Assembly: GCA_963729795.1 (NCBI GenBank)
Contig: CAVSPC010000052.1
Span: forward strand, 27,772 to 91,771
DNA length: 64,000 nucleotides
Source of the DNA: CAWBBA01 sp963729795
GTDB taxonomy: Bacteria > Desulfobacterota > Desulfomonilia > Desulfomonilales > Desulfomonilaceae
Reading direction: 5' to 3'
Numbering within the stretch: the first letter of the stretch is position 1; every line of letters begins with the position of its first letter. A program made the position numbers and the translations under genes. The notes under the pieces were generated by a model. The model was not told the DNA's origin. It searched no databases and worked only from the letters and a program-made list of their open reading frames with translations. Of this stretch, positions 7,877 through 17,215 are shown piece after piece.

Positions 7877-8518
7877 CGCGGATGCCTCCTGTTCGGGCTT
7901 TATAGATAGACGGAATTCGGCCTCTTCTCAACGTGCTTCGTGACCGCGTCGGTGTCAAGAACAAAAGACCCATTTTCGTAGCTGTTCAGTTATCATGGGT
8001 CGAATATGGTCATTCATAAATTCAGTCAACAGAACTTAGGCGGCACTAACCAGGCAGCTCGGCCATCTTTTGCAAAAAGATTGAGAATCGACTTGGAAAA
8101 AATGACGAGTCTGTGGTATTGAAAGATTAGTCTTTTTGTCGGGGATCATGGAGCTAGGGCTGTAAGTTCTCTCCCAGGCTGGAGAGGTTGGCGTTTCACT
8201 CCCGGAAACATTGTCCCCGAACCCGAGGTGGGCTTAATACTTTGACTACCGATTCAGCACCCTGGCCGCGCCGCCTCCATCCGCAAAGATCTTCCAGCGT
8301 CAGTCTGTAAAAATACCGGCGTTCCTCTAAGCGCCGCACCCTGCTAAGGACGGTGAATACTCGAACCCAAAACCCTTGCACCCTCCCAGGAGAACGCGAT
8401 GAAAGCCTTAACAAGGTTTTCGTTTGAAGTTTTCCTGATTGTGTCGATAATGACCGTCTGTCCTTGTTAGTCCAGTACAACGTGGGATTGAAGACAGAAA
8501 GGCGGAAATAAGGGCGAA
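7877..8518. other. Intergenic gap upstream of the liv operon
   Basis: About 640 bases hold no gene I can support. Two minus-strand frames (8196-8480 and 8408-8635) lack family resemblance, and one overlaps livH. I looked for a periplasmic binding protein gene and a tRNA and saw neither. The promoter of livHMGF should lie here, but no site was assigned. Confidence 0.4.
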
Positions 8519-9373
8519 ATGGATTTCGTTATTCTTGAAGCGCTTAACGGCCTCGCGTTCGCCATGCTGCTTTTCCTGGTTACTTCCGGTCTCTCCCTGA
8601 TTTTCGGATTGATGCGCCTCATAAACCTGGTCCACGGGTCGTTCTACTTGCTGGCAGGTTATGTCGCACTGACCGTGATCAGTCGAACCGGCAGCTTTCT
8701 GTCGGGTCTGGTCGTAGCCTGCGTGGTGGTGCCGCTGGTGGGCATCGTTGTGCAGCGAGTCTTCCTGCGCCGATTCGAACGAAACGAACTAGCTCAGGTG
8801 CTCGTCACGTTTGGTTTGATTTTCATTATAGGAGATGCTTGTCTCTGGATCTGGGGCGGGTTGCCGAGGTCTATCCTCAAACCTTCCTTTCTCAACAAAG
8901 CCATCTTCTTTGGGGACATTGTTTTTCCCGCCTATCGCCTCTTCATAATGGTCACAGGATTCGTCGTGGCAGTGGCACTTTGGCTCTTCCTGGACAAGAC
9001 AAGAGTGGGAGCCATGATCAGGGCGAGTGTGGACAACCCGGACATGGCTGCCGCGGTGGGAGTGAATGTTCCGATTCTGTTCATGGCAGTGTATGCTCTG
9101 GGGACATTTCTGGCGGCCTTTGCGGGAGTCCTGGGCGGGGCCTTCGTTGGAGTGTATCCCGGAGCAGACCTTGATATCCTTCTCTTAGCACTGGTTACGC
9201 TTATCATCGGCGGTGAAGGGAGCCTCTTGGGAGCGTTCGTCGGCAGCATCCTGGTAGGCATGATGGACAATTTCGGTAGATCCCTCTTCCCGGAACTCTC
9301 ATTGTTCATGGTCTTTGCGCCTATGGCCGTAATCCTTGCGGTCAGGCCACAGGGTTTGTTCGGTAGAAAATGA
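8519..9373 (+). CDS. livH: Branched-chain amino acid ABC transporter permease LivH
   Basis: An inner-membrane permease of 284 residues, one of the two channel subunits of a HAAT-family importer for branched-chain amino acids or related amides and acids. The N-terminus LNGLAFAMLLFLVTSGLSLI and the region LMRLINLVHGSFYLLAGYVA are hallmark LivH sequence. The cytoplasmic loop ending in SVDNPDMAAAVGVNV is the ATPase-contact motif. About eight hydrophobic segments are visible. It starts the four-gene operon and its stop overlaps livM by four bases. No LivJ/LivK binding protein is encoded here, so substrate specificity is open. Confidence 0.93.
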   Translation: MDFVILEALNGLAFAMLLFLVTSGLSLIFGLMRLINLVHGSFYLLAGYVALTVISRTGSFLSGLVVACVVVPLVGIVVQRVFLRRFERNELAQVLVTFGLIFIIGDACLWIWGGLPRSILKPSFLNKAIFFGDIVFPAYRLFIMVTGFVVAVALWLFLDKTRVGAMIRASVDNPDMAAAVGVNVPILFMAVYALGTFLAAFAGVLGGAFVGVYPGADLDILLLALVTLIIGGEGSLLGAFVGSILVGMMDNFGRSLFPELSLFMVFAPMAVILAVRPQGLFGRK

Positions 9374-10308
9374 AACTCACTTTCTCACGAATACTGCTGG
9401 TTATTGTCACACTGGTCCTGCTGGCTTGCCCCTTGTTCCTCTCCTCATATTACATGAGCCTGATGACCCAGGTGGTGATATTTGCCCTCTTTGCCATGAG
9501 TCTAGATCTCCTGGTCGGGAGCTTGGGGTTGCCTTCTTTGGGCCATGCCGTTTATTTCGGGGTTGCGGCCTATACCGCGGGATTAGTGGCTTTAAAGGTC
9601 ACCGCGAATTTCTGGTTTTGTCTATTGGCGGGAACAGGCGTGGGGCTCATAACCGCAGCCCTGTTCGGATTCTTGGCTGTCCGAACCTACGGATCTTCTT
9701 TTCTCATGATTACTTTGGCACTTGCCCAAGTCGTCTGGGGAATAGCTTACAAGTGGCGATCGTTCACGGGCGGTGATGATGGCCTTTCGGGAATTGGTGT
9801 CCCACATCTTGGTCTACCATTGGTTCTCACACAAAATGCCTACTATTACCTGGTGCTCATAGTCTTTGGTATCGCAAGCCTGTTGCTGACTATCATCGTG
9901 AGGTCTCCGTTTGGCAATGCGCTAACCGGCATAAGAGAGAGCGAGTCCAGGATGAGATCGCTGGGGTACAACCCCGTTCTTTATAAGTATCTCTGCTTTG
10001 TCTTGTCCGGCGGATTCGCATCTGTTTCCGGCGTGTTGTTTGTGTTTCAAAATCGCTTCGTCGGCCCCAGCGACTTGGGATTGGTGCTGTCAGCAAAAGG
10101 GCTGCTCATGGTGATTCTCGGAGGGGCCGGGACCCTCTGGGGTGCTGCAATCGGCGCGGCAGTCATCACCTTATCGGAAAACATAATCAGCGCTCACATT
10201 GATCGCTGGATTATGGTTCTTGGGATCATATACGTCGTTTCCATCATGTTTTTTCCCAAAGGAATAGTGGGCGCGATTAGAGGTAGACAGGGAGAGGGAT
10301 CATCTTGA
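9370..10308 (+). CDS. livM: Branched-chain amino acid ABC transporter permease LivM
   Basis: The second membrane permease of the importer, 312 residues. Characteristic sequence includes MSLDLLVGSLGLPSLGHAVYFGVAAY near the N-terminus and GIRESESRMRSLGYN, the ATPase-contacting loop. It ends with a glycine-rich segment (VILGGAGTLWGAAIGA). It pairs with LivH to form the translocation pore. The gene overlaps livH by four bases at its start (ATGA) and livG by four at its end, indicating strict co-translation. Length is on the short side but complete for the family. Confidence 0.93.
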   Translation: MKLTFSRILLVIVTLVLLACPLFLSSYYMSLMTQVVIFALFAMSLDLLVGSLGLPSLGHAVYFGVAAYTAGLVALKVTANFWFCLLAGTGVGLITAALFGFLAVRTYGSSFLMITLALAQVVWGIAYKWRSFTGGDDGLSGIGVPHLGLPLVLTQNAYYYLVLIVFGIASLLLTIIVRSPFGNALTGIRESESRMRSLGYNPVLYKYLCFVLSGGFASVSGVLFVFQNRFVGPSDLGLVLSAKGLLMVILGGAGTLWGAAIGAAVITLSENIISAHIDRWIMVLGIIYVVSIMFFPKGIVGAIRGRQGEGSS

Positions 10309-11069
10309 CACAGCCATTGAGAGTGGAAAAAGTGGGCAAGATGTTTGGTAATGTACCGGTCTTGCTGGCAGTTTCTCTCGCACTCGAACAGGGGGAGAGA
10401 CATGCCATCTTAGGACCCAACGGCGCCGGCAAAACCACACTCTTCAACGTCATCTCTGGGATTCATAGCCTTAGCTCCGGCCGGGTCTTTCTGTTTGGCG
10501 AGGATGTGTCAAGAATGTCGGTTCAGCGCCGAGCATCCATGGGATTGGGCAGGACTTTTCAGATTACCAATCTGTTCGCCGCGTTAACGGTGTTTCAAAA
10601 CATATTACTCGCACGACAGTCCTTAGAGCCTTATCGTTTTACCTTCTCTAAGCCACTTAGCCGGTATCCAAAGCTGATATCGGAAGTGGAAAACATCCTG
10701 TGCCAGTGGGGACTCGAGGAGAAACACGACCAGGTGGTAAGCACCCTCTCCTATGGGGAACAACGGCAGCTTGAAGTTATTCTCGCGTTGGCCAACAAGC
10801 CGAAGTTGCTGCTCTTGGATGAGCCTACCGCTGGATTGTCTCCTTCCGAGACAGCAAGTATGACAAGCTTTCTTGGCAAGCTCGAGGACTCGATCACCAT
10901 CCTTCTGGTAGAGCATGATATGGACGTAGTCTTTTCCGTGGCAGAGAAGATCACCGTGATGCATTACGGCAACGTGGTCGCCCAAGGACCGGTAGAGGAG
11001 ATCAAAGGGAATCCTCAGGTCATGGCGGCATATCTCGGAGAGGAACCCGAGCAGCATGTTACTGGTTGA
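10305..11069 (+). CDS. livG: Branched-chain amino acid ABC transporter ATP-binding protein LivG
   Basis: A cytoplasmic ABC ATPase of 254 residues. Walker A is GPNGAGKTT, the signature is the LivG-type LSYGEQRQLEV, Walker B is LLLLDEPTAGLSP, and the switch histidine is in LLVEHDMDVVF. The LivG-typical RTFQITNLFAALTVFQN is also present. Translation starts at a TTG (10305) that overlaps the livM stop and is preceded by GGGAGAGGG, so the non-ATG start is well supported. It overlaps the start of livF by 14 bases. It energises transport through LivHM together with LivF. Confidence 0.94.
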   Translation: MTQPLRVEKVGKMFGNVPVLLAVSLALEQGERHAILGPNGAGKTTLFNVISGIHSLSSGRVFLFGEDVSRMSVQRRASMGLGRTFQITNLFAALTVFQNILLARQSLEPYRFTFSKPLSRYPKLISEVENILCQWGLEEKHDQVVSTLSYGEQRQLEVILALANKPKLLLLDEPTAGLSPSETASMTSFLGKLEDSITILLVEHDMDVVFSVAEKITVMHYGNVVAQGPVEEIKGNPQVMAAYLGEEPEQHVTG

Positions 11070-11760
11070 AGACATCCACACTTTTTTGGGTAAAAGTTAC
11101 GTAATCCAAGGCACTTCGCTGAGAGTCGACGAGGGGAGGGTAGTTGTCGTACTCGGCCGGAATGGAGTCGGAAAGACCACTCTGATACGGTCCATCATGG
11201 GACTGGTGCCGACCAGGCAAGGACGCATTGTCTTCCGCGATGAAGACGTCACGAACCTCAAGCCATATATACGGGCTAGAAAAGGCCTGGGCCTCGTTCC
11301 CCAGGGAAGGCAAATTTTCCCTTCTTTGACCGTGCTGGAAAACCTTCAAATAAACGCCCGAGCTGCGAGCCGGGAACGGGAAGCCCGATGGAATCTGAAC
11401 AAGATCCTTGAGCTTTTCCCAAGGCTGAAAGTCAGATTGTCAAATAGAGGGAACCAACTCAGCGGTGGAGAGCAGCAGATGCTGGCAATAGGACGCGCGT
11501 TGGCCGGAAACCCCTCTTTCCTGCTTATGGACGAGCCTTCAGAAGGGCTTGCGCCCATCATAGTGAAGGAAATTGCCGATCTTGTGAGCGAACTGAAAGG
11601 TCAGGGGCTTTCAATCCTCCTTGTGGAACAGAATTTCAAACTTGCAATGACTGCAGCGGATCATGTTTACATTATGAGCAAAGGTCGAATAGTCTACGAA
11701 TCCGAGCCGGCCGACCTGGTAGAAAACAGGGAAATTAAGGAGAAATGGCTTGGGATCTGA
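11056..11760 (+). CDS. livF: Branched-chain amino acid ABC transporter ATP-binding protein LivF
   Basis: The second ABC ATPase of the importer, 234 residues. Walker A is LGRNGVGKTT, the signature LSGGEQQMLAIGRAL, Walker B FLLMDEPSEGLAP, and the switch region LLVEQNFKLAM carries Gln-Asn in place of the usual His, normal for LivF. KGLGLVPQGRQIFPSLTV is typical LivF sequence. It is the last gene of livHMGF and begins inside livG. After its stop, about 320 bases carry no gene I can support. Confidence 0.94.
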   Translation: MLLVEDIHTFLGKSYVIQGTSLRVDEGRVVVVLGRNGVGKTTLIRSIMGLVPTRQGRIVFRDEDVTNLKPYIRARKGLGLVPQGRQIFPSLTVLENLQINARAASREREARWNLNKILELFPRLKVRLSNRGNQLSGGEQQMLAIGRALAGNPSFLLMDEPSEGLAPIIVKEIADLVSELKGQGLSILLVEQNFKLAMTAADHVYIMSKGRIVYESEPADLVENREIKEKWLGI

Positions 11761-12083
11761 TCAGTGGCCGCGGGTCGTAAAATAGTTGCCAAAAATCTTG
11801 TCCGATTTTCGAGGATGAAACCCTCACTTCGGCCTCGATCCGGGATCCAATCTTGATTCCCGCATGCACGGGAGCGGCGGGAAAAAGCTTCTCAAGGCAA
11901 CCCTTCAAATTTCTACTCACAGGATGAACAAAAAGACATCATTTTTGAGAACTGCTCTAAATTTCGAATTCTTGGCCCTTTTGCCTTGCGTTGCGAGGGG
12001 CACGACTGTCTGTCGACCAAAAAGAAGCCCCACTTGAAGCGCGGGGCCAACATCTCGGTAAGTCATATCGGAAGTGATTGAAA

Positions 12084-12311
12084 TCAGTGGTATCCCATTG
12101 CGCAAAACGGACTAGCCTGCATGGACGGAAGGTGACACAGCAGGGACCGTTTAGATTCATCGTGTGACTGCACCCAGAGTTGCCAAAGATCGTCCGGCCA
12201 GACTTCCACTCGCGGCCGGGTCATTTCTTCCTCGATTCGTATATCGTTGCTTTCGGTCAGGCTTTTCATAACATCTGCCGTGGAGAATTCCTCATATTCA
12301 ATGTCGGACAT
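12084..12311 (-). CDS. Small hypothetical protein with strong ribosome binding site
   Basis: Not recognised. The ATG at 12311 is preceded by GGAGGTGA at ideal spacing, one of the best ribosome sites in the window, which argues for real translation. The acidic N-terminal part (MSDIEYEEFSTADVMKSL) looks like an ordinary soluble protein. The C-terminal part (KRSLLCHLPSMQASPFCAMG) is Cys- and Ser-rich and less protein-like, so a frameshift or truncation near the end is possible. It lies alone between livF and a membrane protein gene. Confidence 0.45.
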   Translation of the reverse strand: MSDIEYEEFSTADVMKSLTESNDIRIEEEMTRPRVEVWPDDLWQLWVQSHDESKRSLLCHLPSMQASPFCAMGYH

Positions 12312-12393
12312 TTACTATTCACCTCCATTTCGGATCGTCGATTCTACGCCCTTTAATTAATCACTTGTCTCAAGCTGTCAAGCAGGCTGTAGG

Positions 12394-13533
12394 TTATTTC
12401 AGGAGCCGCGGGCACAAAGGGATAATTATGCCCAGAATGACCGATAAGGCGGCTACCACTCCGATCGGCAGAACAGCATCCTTCACAGCATGCTCGGGCA
12501 AGGGCCCCTGCTCCGTTTGAATGGTCCCCGCGGCGCGGTCCAGTATCCCTATCTTTTCCGGATTACGGGCGAGATAGACCCAGTAAGAAACCCAGCCTAG
12601 GATCGCCATCACAGCCATTACAGCATCGACTTCAGCGGCAGTCCACACAATGCCGACTTTAGAACCGGCCCATATAACTATCAGACCGGGTGAAAAACTC
12701 AGAAGCCCGATTGCTACCACACGAAAAGCCAAAGAGAGGTAGAGACCGCCCGCCTGTGCTTCCTTAGTGTAGAGTACGACTATCCCGGTCCTCCTTTGAC
12801 CCCATGAGAGGCCGCGGTTAAAGATTGGAAGCACAAACGAAACCAAGATGAGGCTAAGCGCGGGTAACAGCAGCGGGAATGAAGTGAATGCAGCATTGAG
12901 GAAGGCATCCGCGAAGTGCGCGGGCACCGATTCCAGAGGGACAAAACAGAAGATGAACAGCACGATGAGACAGGAGTAGACCGCCAGAAACAGAGAAAAA
13001 GTGTGTATAGATGCAAGAACCTTTCGTTTCCTCGAAGCAGGTGTCCTTTTGCCGTAAATATTGCGAGAGAATTCAGACAATGGGTCGTCCTGCAAGATTG
13101 TAAGGACCCTCTCCTGTGGGTCGGCAGGACGCGTCACGACCTGCAAACCACAACGCGGACAATCTCCGCGTATCAGGAGCACGTCATCCTCACGGGTCGC
13201 CGTGTACCCGCATCTGGGACAGATACTGGTGCCGTTCGAAACGGCCTGGGGCTCATCGTCCCGGCTTTGATCTACCAGGTTTGCCGGCCCAGGCTGGATT
13301 GCGTCCGGTTCAACGCATGACACGGCGCCGGCACCTTCAATCAGAGCCTGATGCCTTAGGGCGGTCCTGTGGTCGAGTCCGCGTGCAATCACGGTTTGAT
13401 TGCCCGATAGAAGTCCCGCAATTTCCTCGACGTCGCGTCTGAGAAGCGCAGACAGGTTCTTGACTGTTATAGGCCGATCAAAGCCTTCCCGTATTTTGCC
13501 CTCTAGAATGACCTTGTATGACTGATCCTCCAT
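12394..13533 (-). CDS. Zinc-ribbon multi-pass membrane protein (RDD-like)
   Basis: A 379-residue protein in three parts. Residues 1-75 form a soluble domain (YKVILEGKI...ALLRRDVEEIAGLL...GAVSCVEP) of a type found before zinc ribbons in delta-proteobacterial membrane proteins. A zinc ribbon follows with CPRCGY and, 20-odd residues later, CPRCGL. The C-terminal half has about five hydrophobic segments, and SWGQRRTGIVVLYTKEA resembles the RDD family loop. The function is unknown; a sensing or envelope-maintenance role would be guesswork. It is divergent from the TPR gene at 13669. Domain parsing is my inference. Confidence 0.65.
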   Translation of the reverse strand: MEDQSYKVILEGKIREGFDRPITVKNLSALLRRDVEEIAGLLSGNQTVIARGLDHRTALRHQALIEGAGAVSCVEPDAIQPGPANLVDQSRDDEPQAVSNGTSICPRCGYTATREDDVLLIRGDCPRCGLQVVTRPADPQERVLTILQDDPLSEFSRNIYGKRTPASRKRKVLASIHTFSLFLAVYSCLIVLFIFCFVPLESVPAHFADAFLNAAFTSFPLLLPALSLILVSFVLPIFNRGLSWGQRRTGIVVLYTKEAQAGGLYLSLAFRVVAIGLLSFSPGLIVIWAGSKVGIVWTAAEVDAVMAVMAILGWVSYWVYLARNPEKIGILDRAAGTIQTEQGPLPEHAVKDAVLPIGVVAALSVILGIIIPLCPRLLK

Positions 13534-13668
13534 GCCTGATCCCTTAGTTCCAGTGGAGCAAATGATGTGGCCGGCAAGCGCGTCTCATGGTACCATATTT
13601 TACGGATCTTGACTCTACGTGAGGAAACATATATTTTTATAACCACTTACTGATGATGCGGAGGAAAG

Positions 13669-14310
13669 ATGGTAGAAAAAGCGTCGGAAGACTTCCTTAC
13701 ACCCTCACAAGAGGACCTTTCGAATGAACGGTTGGAACAGGTCGTTGCCTCAATGCCCAATTCCGCGAATGCACATTACAATCTAGGGCTGGCGCTCGTC
13801 AGGGAGGGCGAATGGGATCGCGCGTTGCAGGAATTTCGGACGACGCTCAGGCTGAAGCCGGGCTTATTGGAGGCCCGGGTCAATCTGGCGGGGATTCTTT
13901 TGCAGAAGGGCGACTATGATGGATGTATAGAGGAGAGCCTCAAGGCCCTTCAGTACAGGCCCGACCTTATTCAGGGGTGCATCAATATTGGCATAGCTTT
14001 CATGCAAAAGGGGGTGCCGGAGCAGGCGGTTCAGAGTTTCCAGAATGCTCTCAAGATAGATCCTGATTCCGCAGTCGCACATTTAAACTTGGGAATAGCC
14101 TACCTGTCACTTGGTGAAATTGACAAGAGCATCGAACACAACAGGCGGGCAATCGAGATACATTCGGGATTTGCAGTCGCTCATAACAATCTTGCGGCAG
14201 CTCTTTTTCAAAAAAGGGAAACGGATAAAGCGCGAGAGCACGCGCTTCAAGCCAGGAGTCTCGGGTATCCGGTCAGCACGGAATTCCTTAAACTGCTTGG
14301 TGTAGAATGA
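13669..14310 (+). CDS. Tetratricopeptide repeat protein
   Basis: This 213-residue protein is made almost entirely of TPR units. From about residue 33, consecutive 34-residue repeats are visible: NSANAHYNLGLALVREGEWD, then GLLEARVNLAGILLQKGDYD, DLIQGCINIGIAFMQKG, DSAVAHLNLGIAYLSLGEID and GFAVAHNNLAAALFQK. Such folds scaffold protein-protein contacts. No signal peptide or membrane segment is seen, so it is cytoplasmic. GGAGGAAAG precedes the ATG. It stands alone and its partner is unknown. Confidence 0.85.
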   Translation: MVEKASEDFLTPSQEDLSNERLEQVVASMPNSANAHYNLGLALVREGEWDRALQEFRTTLRLKPGLLEARVNLAGILLQKGDYDGCIEESLKALQYRPDLIQGCINIGIAFMQKGVPEQAVQSFQNALKIDPDSAVAHLNLGIAYLSLGEIDKSIEHNRRAIEIHSGFAVAHNNLAAALFQKRETDKAREHALQARSLGYPVSTEFLKLLGVE

Positions 14311-14413
14311 CTGGCAGAGTAGTTGCCGGCAATAATATGCCTTCGGGCCTCCGGTGCATACAATGCATACTTAACTCGGAAGGGTCGGCATCAGTCCATG
14401 CATGAGGTCACGC

Positions 14414-14647
14414 GGAACAGGCTGGAGAAACTGTCTCAAAACTATTTTGATGGCCAGAATCGTGCCACGATGGCAGCCCGGCGCTAAAGCACCGGTCTAC
14501 TTTCTATCGCCCCGATGGGGCTCAAACGCAAGCGTCCCGGAGGGACGAGGGACAGTAGCCCGGTAATTCATTGCCGGGAAAGAGGGGCATCGTGCCACGA
14601 ATCTCGCCCATACCTCCATTTTGAGACAGTTCCTGGGAGCCTGTCCC
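14414..14647. repeat. MITE-like palindromic element, copy 1
   Basis: The core at 14431-14629 is bounded by perfect 11-base inverted ends, CTGTCTCAAAA and TTTTGAGACAG. Weaker complementarity continues outward (GGAACAGGCT against AGCCTGTCCC). The interior contains further hairpins: GCCCCGATGGGGC, CGTCCCGGAGGGACG and AGCCCGGTAATTCATTGCCG. A clearly homologous copy lies at 58950-59188. No coding capacity is seen. It occupies most of the gap between the TPR gene and the gene ending at 14663. Confidence 0.85.
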
Positions 14648-14662
14648 ACCAACGGCGATTTC

Positions 14663-16396
14663 TCACGGTTCCTGGGTGAAGAATTTCATAGCGGCCTTCT
14701 TTTTAGTCATGGGAAGAGATCTGAACAGGCTGTTCAAGTCCTTCGACGCAAATTGAAGCTTTTCTTCGCCGCTTCCCTTTTTGCTTTCAACCTTTGGTGT
14801 GTGACCGTCCGCCGCAGCGAGGAGAAACTGACCGATTCGCGCGGCGGGGATGGTTTTAACTTCGCGCTTTACAAAATTCGGGTCTATTGACCACGCCAAC
14901 TCGAAAATCTGTGGAAAAAAATCGGCGCGCATGCACGAATGAAACAAAATCTGACGAACCTTATCCGACGCGTCTCTGAACTCCTCAAGAGCCCGCTTGG
15001 CATCGCATTCAGCCGGAGGGGCTGCCATCCGAAGCAGAGTCGCGGCCTCTGAATGGGGTAGGGTGGCCAGGATCTCCAAATCTTCGAGAGTGAAAGTTGT
15101 CTCGCCGAGAAATTTCTCGAGAGCGGACGTCAAATCTTCGAAAACCTCATGGTTGACCGCTTCCACAAGCTCAAGCAGTTCCACAGCACTGAAACCGGTC
15201 AAGAAAATGTTCTTCGCGAAGGCTTCCTGAAAGGAGTGCGCTTGATGAAACATCCGTATGATTTGCTCCGGCGTCATCCTCTCCCACGGCAGCTTTTCTA
15301 TCAGTTTGAAGGCATCTTTCTCCGGCAGGCTCAGAAGCTGATTAAGGAGCATCTCGAAATCGAATTCATCCAAGATCTCATCCGAAGAGAGTAAACGGTT
15401 AATCGGATCCGGCGCGTCCGCCAGGATGACAAGACGGGACCATCTCTTGAAGAACACACTTTCCGACTGCGAATTCGCAGTATCCCATTCGTGAATGACG
15501 GTCTCCAGAAGGTTGTGGGCGGTCCCTACAATCTCCCTGGTTAAAAGCGAAGCTTCCCGCTCGTCAAGCCCTTCGCCCAATTCATGTATGACCTCCAGGA
15601 CGGCGTTTTCCAGTTCCTCAGGAAATAGATCGGTTTCTTTGTTAGGGTCCAGCGCTGCCAGGAAATAGCGCACGTCTCGCATCGTCACTGCAACAGGATC
15701 ATCGGATTCCGCGTAATAGGAGATGATTAAGGTGCTTATGAGAGCGCTTCTCATCGAATCGACTTCAGCCAGATTTTCTGCCCGAACGGAGGCTGATCGA
15801 TTAAGTAACTTGAAAGGCAGGATTTCTTTGAGCCTCAGCAGAAACTGATACCGCTCCAACTCAGCCTCATAGTATTCAACCAGTCCCACAGTTGCAAAGA
15901 GTTCATCATCCAGAGTCAGAGAGCGGATAGCGTGGAGTTCCGATTCCGTGAAAATACTCATTTCGGAAAGCTGCTGACAGGTGATGTCGGCCAAGCACTT
16001 ATACTCGCCGGGGCTAACGAGAATTTCGATACGATGGTCCCGGAGAAGTAAGCTCCAAGTGTGGCGAAGCTTCTCCACACGTGTGTACGCCAGGCGGAAC
16101 AGGTCTACAGGGGACGCCTCCATGAGCAGGTCTATGCCGGTTTCTATCTCGCCTTTGCTCCTGATCTCAAGGCCGACTCCTATCAGCTTTAAGATTGTTT
16201 CCTGAACTCTTACCAACTCCTCAGTGGATCGAAAATCTACGCCTTTCTGGAGGACGTATTTATTGGCCATTGCCACGGAGATTCTGATGATCTCATCTGC
16301 CCGGTCACGGGTAAAAATTCCCCGTTCCATGCCGCTGTTCACGACTTTGTTAAGAAAAGTCTGTTCATCATGAACCACAAGGCCCAAGGTGTCCAT
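14663..16396 (-). CDS. Large helical protein of unknown function (577 residues)
   Basis: I do not recognise this protein with confidence. It is soluble, rich in Leu and Glu, predicted almost wholly alpha-helical, with no signal peptide or membrane span. Its character resembles large Desulfobacterota-specific conserved proteins, with stretches such as LLSLPEKDAFKLIEKLPWERM and LEILATLPHSEAATLLRM that look like HEAT-like helical repeats. It ends in a basic tail (PMTKKKAAMKFFTQEP). It is transcribed in the same direction as efp and the peptidase upstream, separated by about 150 bases. A DUF6178-type relationship was considered but not established. Confidence 0.6.
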   Translation of the reverse strand: MDTLGLVVHDEQTFLNKVVNSGMERGIFTRDRADEIIRISVAMANKYVLQKGVDFRSTEELVRVQETILKLIGVGLEIRSKGEIETGIDLLMEASPVDLFRLAYTRVEKLRHTWSLLLRDHRIEILVSPGEYKCLADITCQQLSEMSIFTESELHAIRSLTLDDELFATVGLVEYYEAELERYQFLLRLKEILPFKLLNRSASVRAENLAEVDSMRSALISTLIISYYAESDDPVAVTMRDVRYFLAALDPNKETDLFPEELENAVLEVIHELGEGLDEREASLLTREIVGTAHNLLETVIHEWDTANSQSESVFFKRWSRLVILADAPDPINRLLSSDEILDEFDFEMLLNQLLSLPEKDAFKLIEKLPWERMTPEQIIRMFHQAHSFQEAFAKNIFLTGFSAVELLELVEAVNHEVFEDLTSALEKFLGETTFTLEDLEILATLPHSEAATLLRMAAPPAECDAKRALEEFRDASDKVRQILFHSCMRADFFPQIFELAWSIDPNFVKREVKTIPAARIGQFLLAAADGHTPKVESKKGSGEEKLQFASKDLNSLFRSLPMTKKKAAMKFFTQEP

Positions 16397-16543
16397 TAGT
16401 CGTTCCTTCTTGAGCTGATCTGTTAGGTCTGCGTGAGAACGGTGACCTGCACAACCCCGATCAAAGTATACGAATGCGGGATCGGAAGTAGCTCATGCAT
16501 GCCGCTGGTAATGGAAGGATTCTGACAGCGTGCCAAGATATGA

Positions 16544-17104
16544 TCATCGCACCCTCTCAATGTATTTCCCGGTGCGCGTGTCGATCTTCAATACATCGCC
16601 TTCGTTTACAAAAAGCGGGACCTGTATGGTCATCCCTGTTTCCAGCGTCGCCGGCTTGGTTGCTCCACCTGCCGTGTCACCTTTGAGCCCAGGCTCAGTG
16701 GAAGCCACAGGCAGTTCTACGAAAATGGGCACTTCGACGCCAATCGGTTTGCCGTTGTGAAACTGTACGGTAACCATTACATTTTCTTGGAGATAATTTC
16801 GAGCCTCACCCAATTGCTCTTCGGTAAGAAACAATTGCTCGTACGTTTCACTATCCATCAAGTGGAATTGGCCCTCGCTCTCATACAGATATTGCATCTC
16901 CTTTTCTTCGAGGTCTGGCTTATCGACTTTCTCACCTGATCGGAACGTCCGGTCAATGACGTTTCCGCTAATCAGACTTTTTAACGTGGTCCTGATAAAT
17001 GCCCCACCCTTTCCTGGTTTCACATGAAGAAAATCTACAATGATAAAGGGCTCCCCATTCAACTCAATCTTGAGGCCCTTCCTAAAATCAGGAGTTGAAT
17101 ACAT
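16544..17104 (-). CDS. efp: Elongation factor P
   Basis: EF-P binds ribosomes stalled at polyproline stretches and stimulates peptide bond formation. The 186-residue length fits once translation starts at the ATG at 17104, which has GGGGAGG just upstream. An in-frame TTG at 17122 precedes that site and is unlikely. The KOW-like N-domain contains HVKPGKGGAFIRT, with the lysine at the loop tip that is modified in other bacteria. The C-terminal OB domain ends MTIQVPLFVNEGDVLKIDTR. Its neighbour is a Xaa-Pro peptidase gene, a pairing frequent in bacteria. No EpmA/EpmB-type modification gene is nearby. Confidence 0.95.
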   Translation of the reverse strand: MYSTPDFRKGLKIELNGEPFIIVDFLHVKPGKGGAFIRTTLKSLISGNVIDRTFRSGEKVDKPDLEEKEMQYLYESEGQFHLMDSETYEQLFLTEEQLGEARNYLQENVMVTVQFHNGKPIGVEVPIFVELPVASTEPGLKGDTAGGATKPATLETGMTIQVPLFVNEGDVLKIDTRTGKYIERVR

Positions 17105-17215
17105 TCGTCCTCCCCTGGTCAAAGAATGATTAAGAATAGTTTACTTTGGATCGCTCCGAACTCTATGGATATGGACAGCCGAATTCCTTGCAAGTTTCGG
17201 CCGGGTTGGCCACTG

